Source: Metopolophium dirhodum
Lineage: Eukaryota > Arthropoda > Insecta > Hemiptera > Aphididae
Length of the DNA stretch: 64,000 nucleotides
NCBI RefSeq assembly: GCF_019925205.1
Contig: NC_083567.1
Location: forward strand, 62,001 to 126,000
Direction of reading: 5' to 3'
The notes under the pieces were generated by a model. It was not told the origin of the DNA. It saw only the letters and a list, made by a program, of their open reading frames with translations, and made no database searches. A program made the translations under genes and the position numbers. Positions 1-10,638 of this stretch are shown piece after piece; position 1 is the first letter of the stretch, and each line of letters starts with the position of its first letter.

Positions 1-384
1 TGCTCAAATGATTTTCAATCATTAGTTTATCGTATACGAACTAATCCGACTGCGGTTCATCTAGAATTTTCTTCGTTTTCATCAAGATTTAAAACATTCA
101 AATTATTCCCAACAAATACTTCTCAAAATAAATATACATTGTCTGAATGTGGTTTAAAATATTCAGGAGTGGATGATGTCGTGGAATGCTTTTTTTGTGG
201 ACTTATTCTTCATAACTGGGAAAGGCTGGACGATCCATGGATTGAACATTGCAGATTCAGCCCAAGATGTTTATATGTGTTTTTAATGAAAGGTAATCAA
301 TATGTTCAAAACATATTAAGTAAATATTGTAAAACGGAACATATTGGTAATTGCGATACTGGGTCATACGATACCGTTTGTTAA
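1..384 (+). CDS. BIR-domain (IAP-like) protein, 3' part
   Basis: The frame is open from base 1 to the TAA at 382-384, giving 127 codons with the start outside the window. Counting from base 1, the spacing C63-x2-C66-x16-H83-x6-C90 is exactly the zinc-binding pattern of a baculovirus IAP repeat. The surroundings fit too: a Gly-Leu-Lys-Tyr-Ser-Gly turn before it and a Trp and Asp-Asp-Pro between the second Cys and the His. BIR domains bind caspases or IAP antagonists, or act in chromosome passenger complexes. There is no RING finger after the BIR; the protein ends about 37 residues later. An AATAAA-like signal follows near 415-423. It may be a host gene or a gene carried by a virus-like element, since Polinton genes start 3 kb downstream. 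Membership of either is not shown. Confidence 0.85.
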   Translation, partial: CSNDFQSLVYRIRTNPTAVHLEFSSFSSRFKTFKLFPTNTSQNKYTLSECGLKYSGVDDVVECFFCGLILHNWERLDDPWIEHCRFSPRCLYVFLMKGNQYVQNILSKYCKTEHIGNCDTGSYDTVC

Positions 385-480
385 TCATGTTTTTTATAAT
401 ATTATGTTATAGTAAATAAAAATAAATGTTGATTTTTTAAAACAACCTTTATGACGTGTTAATATTTGATTTAATATCTC

Positions 481-602
481 GTGAACGTATAGCCTAGTGG
501 GTTAGTGCGTGTAGCAATAATTTAAATGTTTTCAGGTAACAGGTAAGTATATGTAATTCTCCCCTCTACTACATGCAGTAGCCGACTATGCTATACGTTC
601 AC
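481..602 (+). other. tRNA-like hairpin with an A-box
   Basis: Bases 481-497 and 586-602 are inverted copies of each other with one mismatch, so the 122-nt segment folds into a closed stem. Just inside the left arm is TAGCCTAGTGGG, a full match to the Pol III A-box consensus TRGCNNAGYNGG. No good B-box (GGTTCGANTCC) is visible. A related A-box unit lies at 38919 in the mini-Polinton. This is a tRNA-derived or SINE-like unit rather than a normal tRNA, because the length and the T-arm do not fit. Confidence 0.45.
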
Positions 603-689
603 ATTTTTTTTTTCATTTTTATCTATCTATATTTATGTATTATTTTTTATTAAATAAAAAAAAATATTTTTATACTACATTTTTTTTTC

Positions 690-1651
690 ATGCGGCTAAT
701 TTATTCCTAATCGTACGACGTTCAGGGTCTTTCAAAATGACATAAAAGATAACCTGCATGGTCTCGTTCAAACTGTTGTTTAGAGTTTGGTCATTTGACT
801 TGTCCGATGTCGTCACCTTGACAGATGCCTCAGAGTGTCACCACCTGCAACATAAATTAATTATTCTATCAGCTAAGCAGTGAATAAAAACTGATGATTT
901 TTTTTTCATTTAGCAATAGTTTTTTAATTAAAAAATAAACCAAAGTCTAGTCTTTACCTTTCCTTTGTTGGAACATTGTTTATATTTGTGAACTTGTAAT
1001 AGATTATCGTCCAGTAGTCCGTCGGCTTCTCATCAGGATTAAATTGGATTTTGATGGTAGCCAAACCATCTTCCTGTCAAAAAGTGACAGAATTAAATAT
1101 TTCTTCATCAAATTCTTCCGCCCACAATTTTTCCTCAAGTATTTCTCTGTATGATGAACTCTAAAAAAAAAACAAAAATACAAATAAATAAATTCATGCC
1201 ATAATTCATAACCTTAGAATATTAGATAAAGTATTATTATGATAAATTATTATTTATCTTACTGTTTTCATTTGTTTTTTTTTTTGTTCTTTTTGTCAAT
1301 TGCTTTTTCAACCCCTTTTTTCAACGGTGTTTTGGTCTGCTTCGACGTAGAAGGCTTCATTTTTAAGTCCAGGGATTCAAATTCGTTCTATAAAACATAA
1401 ACTAAGGTGAATAACTATAAATGTATGAGTGGCTTACTGCCGATCTCTAAAACAATATTGAGTAACGTTACAGTCACACTCTAATTATTATTTAATTTTA
1501 ATATTATGTTTAAAATAAAGTTATAATCAACCACGAATTATAACCATAGCGTTGAGTAGTTTTACGACTAACCTCCAATTTGCTTTAGTTATTAAAGTGA
1601 TTCAATTACTAACCTCTGATCCGGAATCGATAATCGAAGTTCTGTAAGACA
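690..1651 (-). pseudogene. Small spliced gene, unidentified, probably broken
   Basis: Four blocks on the minus strand look like exons. Exon 1 (about 1613-1651) starts MSYRTSIIDSGSE and ends at a GTTAGT donor. Exon 2 (about 1278-1388) follows an AG acceptor, is Lys-rich and ends at GTAAGA. Exon 3 (about 968-1162) encodes a SSYREILEEKLWAEEF stretch and ends at GTAAAG. Exon 4 (about 690-850) ends in RNKLAA before a TGA. The coding frame of exons 3 and 4 is broken by two in-frame TGA codons, and exon 2 meets a TGA after its A-run. I do not recognise the family. The splice sites argue for a real former gene; the stops argue that it is dead or that my exon limits are off. Confidence 0.4.
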
Positions 1652-3289
1652 TCTTGAAGCTGAATTGTTAAAGATGATGAAGAAGTTCTAGTTGCCGAAT
1701 GTTGACTGTAATATTGCTGTCAATACGCTAGCCTTATATACTGTAATGTTTCCACTACCATAGCAATTTTGAAATGTGGAATATCCATAGCAATGTTTAT
1801 TAAACCAGCCAACGCCCTTAATTTGCCCTCTTATTAATATTAGTTTTATTCCTCCGACGGTCTTATACGACCTCCTATCAATACTAGTTTTTATGCGGAC
1901 AACGCCCAAAATTTTACCTAGCTATTTTTAAATGAATATTCCGGACAACGGTCAACACCAATACATACATTATATATTATAATTACTATTACTACAAAAT
2001 AACTTAGTTGTTTTTTAAAATTAATATTACATTAACAGGTCATACGATTTCTATAAATAGAATATAAGTTTTAAACGATAACTAGGAAAGTAGGAGGTGA
2101 TTATCGACTGTATAACGCAGCATTTGATAGTCAAACGATATCAGTTCAGCTTGTGTTCTCTACCAGCAACAACAAGCAACAGTCATTCACCATCGAACAT
2201 TGAAAATACTTCAACCCTACATAGTTTACCAGTCCAACACCGGCATCATCAACAGGCATTCGTCTCTAAACATAAGAAAATACTTTAATGTAAGTACCTA
2301 TTTATTTCGTTAATTATACATTTTTTTTAAAAAAATCATCTTATCGAATCTAAAACTCCAAATCTTTACTAGTTTTTAAAACGAAAAAATAATACACGAT
2401 AGCAAAAACATAACATAACATAAGCGTTTAGGTAAGTGGTTATAATGTATCGATATTCAATAGTTTTATCAGCAATATTAATATTAAATGTACAAGGTTT
2501 TTAAAATTTATTTAAAAAAAAATAAAAAAATTGTCTTTTTTAAAATTTAGAAGGTTGATTAATTAAATATCTATGTTTATCATGTTGTATATTAAATGGT
2601 TAAAAAAATGTTAGAAAGTTGAAAAAAAGGTGTATACAGTATATGATTATAATTATATGAATAACATAATATAAAAATGTGATCATTATAATATATAAAA
2701 TATAGACATATTAGCTTACATTAAATTATTCACTATGCTGACTGATATAATATTATAGTCATTTTAACTACCATAATGTATAGATTAAAAAATGTTAAAA
2801 AGTAGGGATAAGTTTAAAAACAAATTTGTATTCCGTATACACTATGTAAATTATTATATTTATAGAATAACATGAAGTATTGTATTTATTATGTTTATGT
2901 TTAAAAAATAATTTGATGCTAAATGTAAAAATGCCAAATGCTACATGTACATAAATAAACATTCTAAACTAAAAGTGTTTTGTTCACTTTATTATTCAAT
3001 TATTTAATTGTAAATAAACTAAATATACCAACCATTCTAAAAAAAAATGTTTTATTTATTGATTGGTGTAAACTTGACATAATAATTACAAACTAATGTT
3101 TATAGATGATGTATAACCATAATGTATTTTAATTTGTTGATAGTATTTATGCATATATGTGAATAAATAAACTAGTCTATTATTATTTGTGTTATTCACT
3201 AATTAATATACACTATTTTATTTTTTTATTACTATCAGTTAGTGTATAAAAAACTATGAAATTTACAGAATAAAAAAAAAAAAAAAATA
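1652..3289. other. AT-rich intergenic DNA
   Basis: No supported gene. Bases 2095-2289 are less AT-rich and end in AAT followed by a strong donor (GTAAGTACC), so they could be a short or untranslated exon of a plus-strand gene. The rest is very AT-rich with many AATAAA motifs. Confidence 0.4.
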
Positions 3290-3637
3290 ATGGAATCAAA
3301 ATCATTTACTATGGATGAAATTAACGATGTTATCCGAAAGGCCGAGAAAAAATATGATCAAGCAATGGATGAGGCAGCAGTAGAATTTAAAAAAAAAATT
3401 AAAAATGTTGATATAAAAATAAAAAAAGCGGGTTTAAAACAAAAAAAAATAATGAACGAAAAAAAAAAGATTGTAAATGATTATTTACATTTGATACATA
3501 CAGATAAGAAACGTGAAAAAAATATTCAAAAAGAATTATCTATATTATATGCACAGTACAATTATATTTCATTATATTTCACTATATTATATTCGCGCAT
3601 ACCATCGTACCTCAACGAGTTAACAGTGCCATTCTAA
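3290..3637 (+). CDS. Lys-rich coiled-coil protein fragment
   Basis: A 115-codon frame starts MESKSFTMDEINDVI. Its first 90 residues are dominated by Lys, Glu and Ile in a heptad-like arrangement, suggesting one long coiled coil. The last 25 residues are Tyr/Leu-rich and look like read-through into other sequence, so the original 3' end may be lost near 3545. It lies just upstream of, and on the same strand as, the Polinton polymerase, so it may be a left-end Polinton gene. No family is recognised. Confidence 0.4.
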   Translation: MESKSFTMDEINDVIRKAEKKYDQAMDEAAVEFKKKIKNVDIKIKKAGLKQKKIMNEKKKIVNDYLHLIHTDKKREKNIQKELSILYAQYNYISLYFTILYSRIPSYLNELTVPF

Positions 3638-3688
3638 TTGACTTTAGAGAGTGTCATTAACTAGAGAATACGAGGGTAAGGCGTATAG

Positions 3689-6600
3689 TTGGTTTACCGC
3701 GTATTGTCTAATACGGGTGATACCACAGGTAATAGAAACATTGAGTTGAGAATCAATATAGTGAATCATCTTAAAGAAGGAACATATGTTGATTTACCTA
3801 AGCATATTAAAAATCAAAGAGCAATTATCAATGTGAAAAATAGTGATAATAAATGTTTTAAATATGCATTATTATCTAAGTTTGATAATCGCTCTTATAA
3901 AACTAATTTTCATAAAAAATATTTTAAGATGTTAGAGTTAAAAAGTAGTTTAAATTTTAAATGTATTGATTTTCCAACACCAATCAGTCAGATACCTAAA
4001 TTTGAACGTATAAACAATATTTCAATAAACATTTATAGTTTGAATGACAAAAAAACTATTTTTCCTTTGTATGTATGTAATACTGAAAGAAATGATCATT
4101 TTGACCTATTTTTGTATAATAATGATGAAACATCACATTATTGTTATATTCAAAATTTTTCAAGATTGATCAGAAGTCAGAAAACGAAAAATCGTTCGAA
4201 ATTAATTATTTGTAAGAGATGTTTCACAACTTTTGGTACTCAACCGTGTGAAAGTAAGCTTTGGGGTGTAAAAGGATTAAATGAACATCGACGCAATTGT
4301 GGAAAGAATCCATTGGGGAGGCCTATAATGTTTGAAAAGGGAGATGATGATTTCATCTATTTCAAAAGTTATAAAAAAACACAGAGGATTCCATTTGTCA
4401 TTTATCCAGATTTCGAATGTATATTAACTCCTAAACAACCTAATAAATCCATTAATAGACGTAAAAAACAAAAAAATCAGAAAACTCATGTTAGGTTAGG
4501 TTAGGTTAGGTTAGTCACGAAATTATGAGTTATGGGTTTTATGTAAAAGTTGACTATAGTATTATATCGAAAGAGCTGGTAAAACAGTTTGAAATTCCGA
4601 CGAAAGTAATTATTTGTAGAGGTGAGAAGGCTGCAAAAAAATTTATGAAAAATATGATCGATATTGGAAATGAAATTAATAAAATTTATCAAAATAATAC
4701 ACCGATGGACAAATTAACTGATAAAGAGGAACAACATTTTCAAAGAATCAAGTTTGCCAAAAATGTTCAAAACATTTTAAAAACAATAATTTGGTTAAAG
4801 TTTGAGATCACTGTCATTTTACTGGCAAATATAGGCAATGTCTCTGTCTTCAATGTAATTTCGAAATTACTAGTCTATCGTTCGTTCCAATTTTCTTTCA
4901 TAATTTATCTTATGATAGTCACTTGATAATTCGGGAACTAGGGTGCGATGATAAAGATATTCATATTATTCCTAATTCATCAGAAAAATATATATCCTTT
5001 ATCAAGGAAATAGCACCTAGATTTAGTATTAAATTTGTCGATACATTCCGTTTTATGAGTGAGTCGCTAAGTAAACTTGCAGCCAATTTATCTGAAGATA
5101 AGTCGAGGTTTAGAGAAACCCTAATAATATTTTCAATAAAATCATTAGATTTAGTTACACGAAAAAAAGTCTTCCTTTACGAATATGTCGATAGTTAAAT
5201 TAGTTAAATTAGACAATGCTTTTTACCATCAAAGCTTGAATTTTATAACTCGTTAACAGATGAACAAATTAGTAATGAAGATTATATACATGCAAAAAAT
5301 GTATGGAATACATTTGGCGTAAAGACTTTGGGTGAATATAGCGATCTTTATTTAAAAACTGATGTTACCATACTAGCTGACGTGTTCGAAAATTTTAGAG
5401 ACATATGTTTATCTACTCTCAGAATAGATCCTGCTCATTATATGACTGCCCCTGGATTTTCTTTTGATTGTATGATTAAGTATACAAAGGTTAAATTAGA
5501 GAGGCTAAAGGATTATAATATGTTACTTTTCTTCGCGAAATCAATCCGGGGAGGTATTTGTCAATCAACTAAAAGATATGCTAAAACAAACATACCAAAT
5601 ATTGAAGGATTGGACTATAATTCGAATGAACCGATTACTTGGATTACATATCTCGACTGTGTAAATTTATATGGGAAGTCTATGTTAACAGAACTACCTT
5701 TTAAAGATTTTGAATGGGTTGATGATCTCGACATAGATGTAACTAAAATTTCTGAAGATTCTGAAGTAGGATATATATTAGAAGTTGATATCGAGTACCC
5801 TAAACATTTACATAAAATCCATAATGATTTTCCGTTTTTACCGTATAACGAATGCCCACCAAATTCAAAAGTTGAAAAATTGTTAACTACTCTATCACCG
5901 AAAAAAAACTATATTGTACATTACAAAAATTTAAAACAAGCAATTTCTCACCTTTTTAAATTAGTAAAAATTCATCGAGCTATCCGCTTTTCACGAAAAA
6001 AATGGATGGCATCATACATTGAATTCTGCACAAAAATGAGAGCAGAAGCAAAAAATGAGTTTGAAAAAAATTTCTGGAAGTTGTTAATTAATAGCGTTTT
6101 TGGTAAATGTATGGAGAATGTCCGAGCAAGAACTTCTATAAAACTGGTTTCATGAGAAAAAAAGCGAATAAACTAATGACAAAAACTAGTTTTAAAGACA
6201 GAACTATATACTCTAAGAATCTCACCAACATAAGGAAACTATTAAATTCGATAAGGCGATTTATGTAGGATTTGCAATTTTAGACGTTTCGAAAAGATTT
6301 ATGTATGATTTTCATTATAATGTCATGAAGAAAAGGTATGGTACTAAAATTAGTTATTTATATTCGGATACTGATTCCTTGATATACGCTATTCAAACTA
6401 CACATTTTTTCAATGATTTAAAAAATGATTTATTGCCATATTTTGATACATCTAACTATCCCAAAGACCATTATTGTTTTAGCGAATTACACGAAAGTCA
6501 GCCAGGATTTTTCAAGGATGAATTGAAAGGAATAATACTTAACGAATTCGTTTCATTAAGACCGAAATTATATGCGTACAAAACTGTAGACGGTACTGAG

Positions 6601-6879
6601 GAAAAAAAGCAAAAGGTTTAATGACATATATTATTAAAAAACATATGCAATTCGATAAATTATAAGGATATACTACACGCTTTTATAAGCCATTTATCTG
6701 TTAAGGATAAATTAACTCACAGGGTCATGAATTTTATCCAATCAAACAAGCATGTTGTTCAATCGAAAACAATGAACAAACTTGTTCTAAGCGCTAATGA
6801 CGATAAACGTTATATAAATGACGACGGGATAAATACTTTGACTTATGGTCACTATAAACTAGATAAATTATATAATTAA
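3689..6879 (+). pseudogene. Protein-primed family B DNA polymerase, broken
   Basis: This replicates the Polinton genome from its protein-capped ends. The remnant runs over several frames. The N-terminal part has a C-x2-C...H zinc-like motif near 4210-4300, then the 3'-5' exonuclease motif I as DFEC near 4415. A second Cys/His cluster lies near 4805-4860. Polymerase motif A appears as LDCVNLYG near 5650, motif B as NSVFG near 6085-6110 and motif C as YSDTDS near 6360. The C-terminal segment (6616-6879) ends at TAA 6877-6879. Breaks include a TTAGG array at 4491-4514, frame changes near 4800, 5200, 6150 and 6640, and extra stops. The motif order and about 1000-codon span match Polinton polymerases. 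The start at 3689 is uncertain. Confidence 0.92.
4491..4514 (+). repeat. Interstitial telomeric repeat (TTAGG)4.8
   Basis: Four complete TTAGG units and a partial one sit inside the polymerase gene, directly after the exonuclease I region, and create a stop codon. TTAGG is the ancestral insect telomere unit, so this looks like telomeric DNA added during repair of a double-strand break. Confidence 0.9.
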
Positions 6880-7050
6880 AGAAAAAAGACTTGATAAATC
6901 TTCAATCGGTATAAACAGAAAGTGTTATATAACGGCAGTGAAGTAAAATTTATTTTTTTTTTTAAAAATTACAAACTGAAAACAAATAATTATTTCAACT
7001 TTTTTCTGACTTTTATTATAAAAGTATTACATATTATACATAAAAAAATA

Positions 7051-7971
7051 TTATTTAAAAATATCTGATGATGCTATCCATGAATTTTGACTTGAATCAA
7101 AACCCAACCATTTAACAAACATTTTATTCCCAACTTTTTTCACAATACATTCAATGAGAAAGGTGTTTAGAAAATCAGTTAATTTAATTTCCTGTTCATA
7201 AAAACCACCTAAGATTATATTTTTTGATTCATCCTTTAGTTGATAAGTTACTAGATTTGTCTGTAAAACTTTTGAAACTGTAAATATTTCCGTTGTCCAA
7301 TTTGGCGTATATCCCTTACTAAATATATGTTTATACTTAGATATTCGTACTTTATCGTTAACTTTAAATTTTGGTTTATACAATTTTTCAGAATTTTTAT
7401 ACGTATTAAATTTATTTTTGTTTGTATCCATTCGAGCTTCACTTGGTGTGCATTTGATTGTTCTATGTTTTGTATTATTATAGTTATGTATAATTTTTGA
7501 TATTGTATTATTATACCAATTCCATGTACCTAATGCAGTGAAATGTTTATATTTATAATTTTTAAGTGTTTGTATCACACGTTCTGCGATTGAACATTTA
7601 ATAACACTGTATGAACTGTAATTTTTAATTTTATATTTTTTCATTAAATCTTGAAATTGAGTATTATAAAATTCTGTACCATTATCTGTCTGTAAAAATT
7701 TTGGATTAGCTTTTTTCAATATATTAACCATTCCTTTTGTACATTCTTTTGCTGATTTATTTTTCAGCGGTTCCACAAATACATATTTGCTATATGTATC
7801 TATAACAACTAATATAAATTTAAAACCATATTTTTATTTAGAATGAGATTGCATATCCATTAAATCAGCTTGCCAGAGGTCGTCAATAAACTGTGTTACC
7901 ACACTGCGTCTAGGAAATATTTTTCTCGCTGGTCGATGTAGCTCATTAGCTATACTCTCTAAGGTTACCAT
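7051..7971 (-). pseudogene. Polinton integrase with chromodomain, one in-frame stop
   Basis: A retroviral-type (rve) integrase that would insert the element and make 6-bp target duplications. The frame runs from ATG at 7971-7969 to 7051 (307 codons) with a single TAA at 7834-7836 (codon 46). The acidic triad is visible as D in DLWQAD, D in TDNGTEF and E in SIAERVIQT. The last 40 residues (LIECIVKK...VKWLGFD...NSW) form a chromodomain, which is usual for Polinton integrases and may steer insertion by binding histone tails. The start overlaps the stop of the upstream gene by one base (TAATG). It converges on the polymerase gene with a 171-bp gap. Confidence 0.9.
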
Positions 7972-8882
7972 TATACTATAATATTTATCTCTCGAAGTTC
8001 TTCGAAAATAGATATAATTTTATTATTAACACCAGTATTACCAACACTTTGTGATGATGTCAAAAGATTTAATCTAGTTACTAGCTCATTTGGATCGTCA
8101 TAATAAACTAATTGTAATTGAGGTAATACATCTTTATATAAACCACTACTTATCTTAGGCTCAGGTGATGAAGTAAAATTAATCAAATTTGTAGACATGC
8201 GATCTGTAGGTGAAAAACTGTTTGCTGATTGATTGAAATCAAATGATTCATTTTCTTGCATTATTTTTCTACGTTTAGCATTAAATAAGCCGTAAGGAGG
8301 AGTTGTAATCTCATTAATTTTAGCTATTTCTTCGTTAAACTGTTTTTCCTCCATTTTCATTCGATCATACAATGGTTTTACAACAGTCATCCATTTATGA
8401 TACCTCGAGGTTTTAGGTTTTCCATCTGCTTTTAAATGAACTCTGGAAGTTTTCAAAATATTGTAATAAGATTCTATATCTGCTATAGTTGTATTTTTTG
8501 GTTCCTTCTCACATAATAAAGACCATAGTCCTGGTGTAAATTGATAGTATTTATTAAGCAACAGTAATTTACCGTGGCTAAAAGTTATAGAATGTTTTCC
8601 TATTTTATATGAATTACTATCTTTATCATAATGCATACCATAGGATTTATCATAACGTGTTGATTTAGGACGGTTATTTAAAAAATTTTCAAATGGTGAA
8701 TTTAATTCGTTATCACCGTCTTCATCAATAGTGCATGAGGTTTTTGATTTATTTTTTAGTTCAGTTGACTGTGTGTCACATATTGTATTTTGTTTTCCGT
8801 GTGTACTCAATGGTTCAATTAACGGCTTAAATGCTTCACGGAAATAGTTTTCAGAATCTATAACACCACGTTTCCTTTCCAT
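7971..8882 (-). CDS. Polinton protein of unknown function (DUF8207-like)
   Basis: A clean frame of 303 codons from the ATG at 8882, one of very few undamaged genes in the element. The central part (about residues 80-170) has the pattern YGMHYDKDSNSYKIG, then TPGLWSLLCEK, then HKWMTVVKPLYDRM, which I associate with the DUF8207 family found in insect Polintons; that assignment is from memory. The N-terminal 70 residues are polar. The C-terminal half is Asn/Ser-rich and probably disordered. There is no transmembrane segment. It lies between the ATPase and the integrase on the same strand and overlaps the integrase start by one base, which suggests shared expression. The role is unknown; a capsid-associated or DNA-binding role is conceivable but not shown. 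Confidence 0.7.
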   Translation of the reverse strand: MERKRGVIDSENYFREAFKPLIEPLSTHGKQNTICDTQSTELKNKSKTSCTIDEDGDNELNSPFENFLNNRPKSTRYDKSYGMHYDKDSNSYKIGKHSITFSHGKLLLLNKYYQFTPGLWSLLCEKEPKNTTIADIESYYNILKTSRVHLKADGKPKTSRYHKWMTVVKPLYDRMKMEEKQFNEEIAKINEITTPPYGLFNAKRRKIMQENESFDFNQSANSFSPTDRMSTNLINFTSSPEPKISSGLYKDVLPQLQLVYYDDPNELVTRLNLLTSSQSVGNTGVNNKIISIFEELREINIIV

Positions 8883-9058
8883 TATTTTCCGTTTAATATT
8901 TTTTTTTTGATGTTATTAAATTTTCCAACAATTCTTTTTCTTTGTTCATTGTGAATAATAAATGCAATATACCTGTATCGTATGACTACCGATAACACTA
9001 TGCAGATAATAACTGTGTGACGGCATATTTATATATATATAGGTATAGACACATTAAA

Positions 9059-9740
9059 TTATTTTATTTTAATAAATGTATGAAAACCACATCTATACCT
9101 TCCTTTATTCATTTCTCGAGTTTTATCGATAACCACAAATCCATAATCACTATGATTCCAACATAAATGAGACATTTTCCGAAACTCTGAGAAATCCATA
9201 TCTGTAGACGAATGATCGTTGAAAATATGTCGTAAATTTGTATCATCTTGTTTCAGTATTATTAAAAAGTTTGCGTTATCTCTTACTAGCTGTTTTGATA
9301 TTTTAGAATATGTCTGTGCTAAATAAAATACAAAGCGAGCACCTGAATGTTTACCAATGCTAAAGTATTCTCTGATTACAGATTGTGGACCACATATCAC
9401 ATCATCAAAAATTATAATAGAATTTTTCTCGGTTAAGTTTGGTTTTATAACCTTATCAGCGCTTGTAAATATGAAAAAATTAGCACCTTGTATATGATCT
9501 ATTATTTTTTTTAATAAAACATATTTTTCCTGATTAGAGGTTTTCGAGTATAAATATACCTAACCTAACCTAACCGTTTGCATGCGTGATTAGATTATAC
9601 ATTATATTTGTTTTTCCTGATCCGCTGGGACCAATTAGTATAGCACGTATAGTATCGGGTAATAAAAAACCGTGTCTTGATGGTTTTTTTACTAACTGAA
9701 CATCTACAAATGTAATAACATCTAATTTTTCATCAGTATT
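9059..9740 (-). pseudogene. A32-type genome-packaging ATPase, interrupted
   Basis: FtsK/HerA-class ATPase that pumps DNA into the capsid. Reading the minus strand from about 9740, a short N-terminal beta strand is followed by the Walker A loop GPSGSGKT near 9610-9640. A (TTAGG)3 array at 9559-9575 then gives a stop and a frame shift. The rest is one open frame down to 9059, with the Walker B as IIIFDD near 9405-9420 and the arginine-finger region after it. The gene abuts the plus-strand PLA2-like gene with essentially no spacer, and no start codon is visible upstream of the Walker A region, so the 5' end seems lost. Confidence 0.87.
9559..9575 (-). repeat. Interstitial telomeric repeat (TTAGG)3 in the ATPase gene
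   Basis: On the plus strand this reads CCTAACCTAACCTAACC. It lies between the Walker A and Walker B parts of the ATPase and breaks the frame. In both this gene and the polymerase the G-rich telomere strand coincides with the coding strand. Confidence 0.88.
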
Positions 9741-10266
9741 GCGGTCCTGGTACAAAATTAAAAAAGAGACTAGATCGTGGTGAAAAAGGAATAAATCCAT
9801 TGGATGCTGCTTGTCGTGATCACGATATTGTGTATGCAACGAGTAAAAATTTAGGCGATAGATATAAAGCTGATAAAGTGTTAGAAAATCGTGCTTGGAA
9901 GAGATTTTTATCAAAAGATACTCCTAGAAAAGAGAAATTTGTTGCGTACGCACTAACAAACGCAATGAAAGCTAAAAGAAAAATAGGTATGGGTTGTAAA
10001 GGTAAACGGAAACGTCCTACAAAAAGAATTGGTATACTAGCAGCAAAGAAAAAAATAATTTTGAAGAAAAAGAATGGTGGTAAAAGGTTGATTTTACCAC
10101 CGAGACAGTCAGGAGGTGTAATTCCCTTAATACCTATATTTGCAGGATTGTCAGCACTTGGTAGTTTTATGTCTGGGGGTGCTAGTATAATGCTGTTCAA
10201 AATTCAAAAAGAAAAAAAAGTGATGGTTTGAATTCAAACAATAATAAGCTAAGAAAAAAAAAACTG
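9738..10266 (+). pseudogene. PLA2-like minor virion protein
   Basis: The frame begins with YCGPGTKL and continues to INPLDAACRDHDIVY, which is the calcium loop and the His-Asp catalytic core of the parvovirus-type phospholipase A2 domain. In parvoviruses this domain breaches endosomal membranes; the Polinton role is presumed similar. A Lys/Arg-rich segment (about 10015-10080) and a hydrophobic Gly-rich stretch (GVIPLIPIFAGLSALG, near 10120) follow, as in membrane-active adenovirus core or cement peptides. No ATG precedes the PLA2 motif, so the N-terminus is lost at the junction with the ATPase. The frame changes near 10190, after which a basic tail continues into the protease start. Confidence 0.8.
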
Positions 10267-10638
10267 ATGATCACGCTACCTGACAGACCGCTTTAGTCTC
10301 AAGATATTATAAAATATGTTGAAAAGTTTAAAATCAATCATTTCCATGAAGTCTTTTCGCGTGATACTCTACCTAAAAAACCACATACGATTAAATTTGG
10401 TATATTAAACTTAGATATATCTTCAGGTGATGGAAGTCATTGGGTAGCGTTTTATAAAAATAAGAACAAAGTTATATATTTTGATAGCTTTGGTGATTTA
10501 CCTCCACCAATTGAATTACAGCATTATTTCAGATAGTTTAAAATAGTATACAAATAATCTCATTGTCAAGAATTCAATACATTTAACTGTGGTAATTTAT
10601 GTCTTGAATTTTTACAATATATGAATCTATTTCATTAA
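10267..10638 (+). pseudogene. Adenovirus-type maturation cysteine protease, dead
   Basis: A C5/Ulp1-like protease that trims capsid precursors. The frame is kept for 123 codons from ATG 10267, but has three in-frame stops: TAG 10294-10296, TAG 10534-10536 and TAA 10555-10557. Catalytic positions are recognisable: His in GSHWVAF, Asp in YFDSFG, then Gln and Cys in the C-terminal block (CQEFNTFNCGNLCLEF). The 3' end overlaps the start region of the first penton-like gene by 22 bases. The family is usually around 120-200 residues, so the length is normal. Confidence 0.85.

Noticed and set aside
968..1162. Selenocysteine at in-frame TGA codons
   Set aside because: No SECIS-like element or selenoprotein family is apparent, and simple C-to-T decay of CGA explains both codons.
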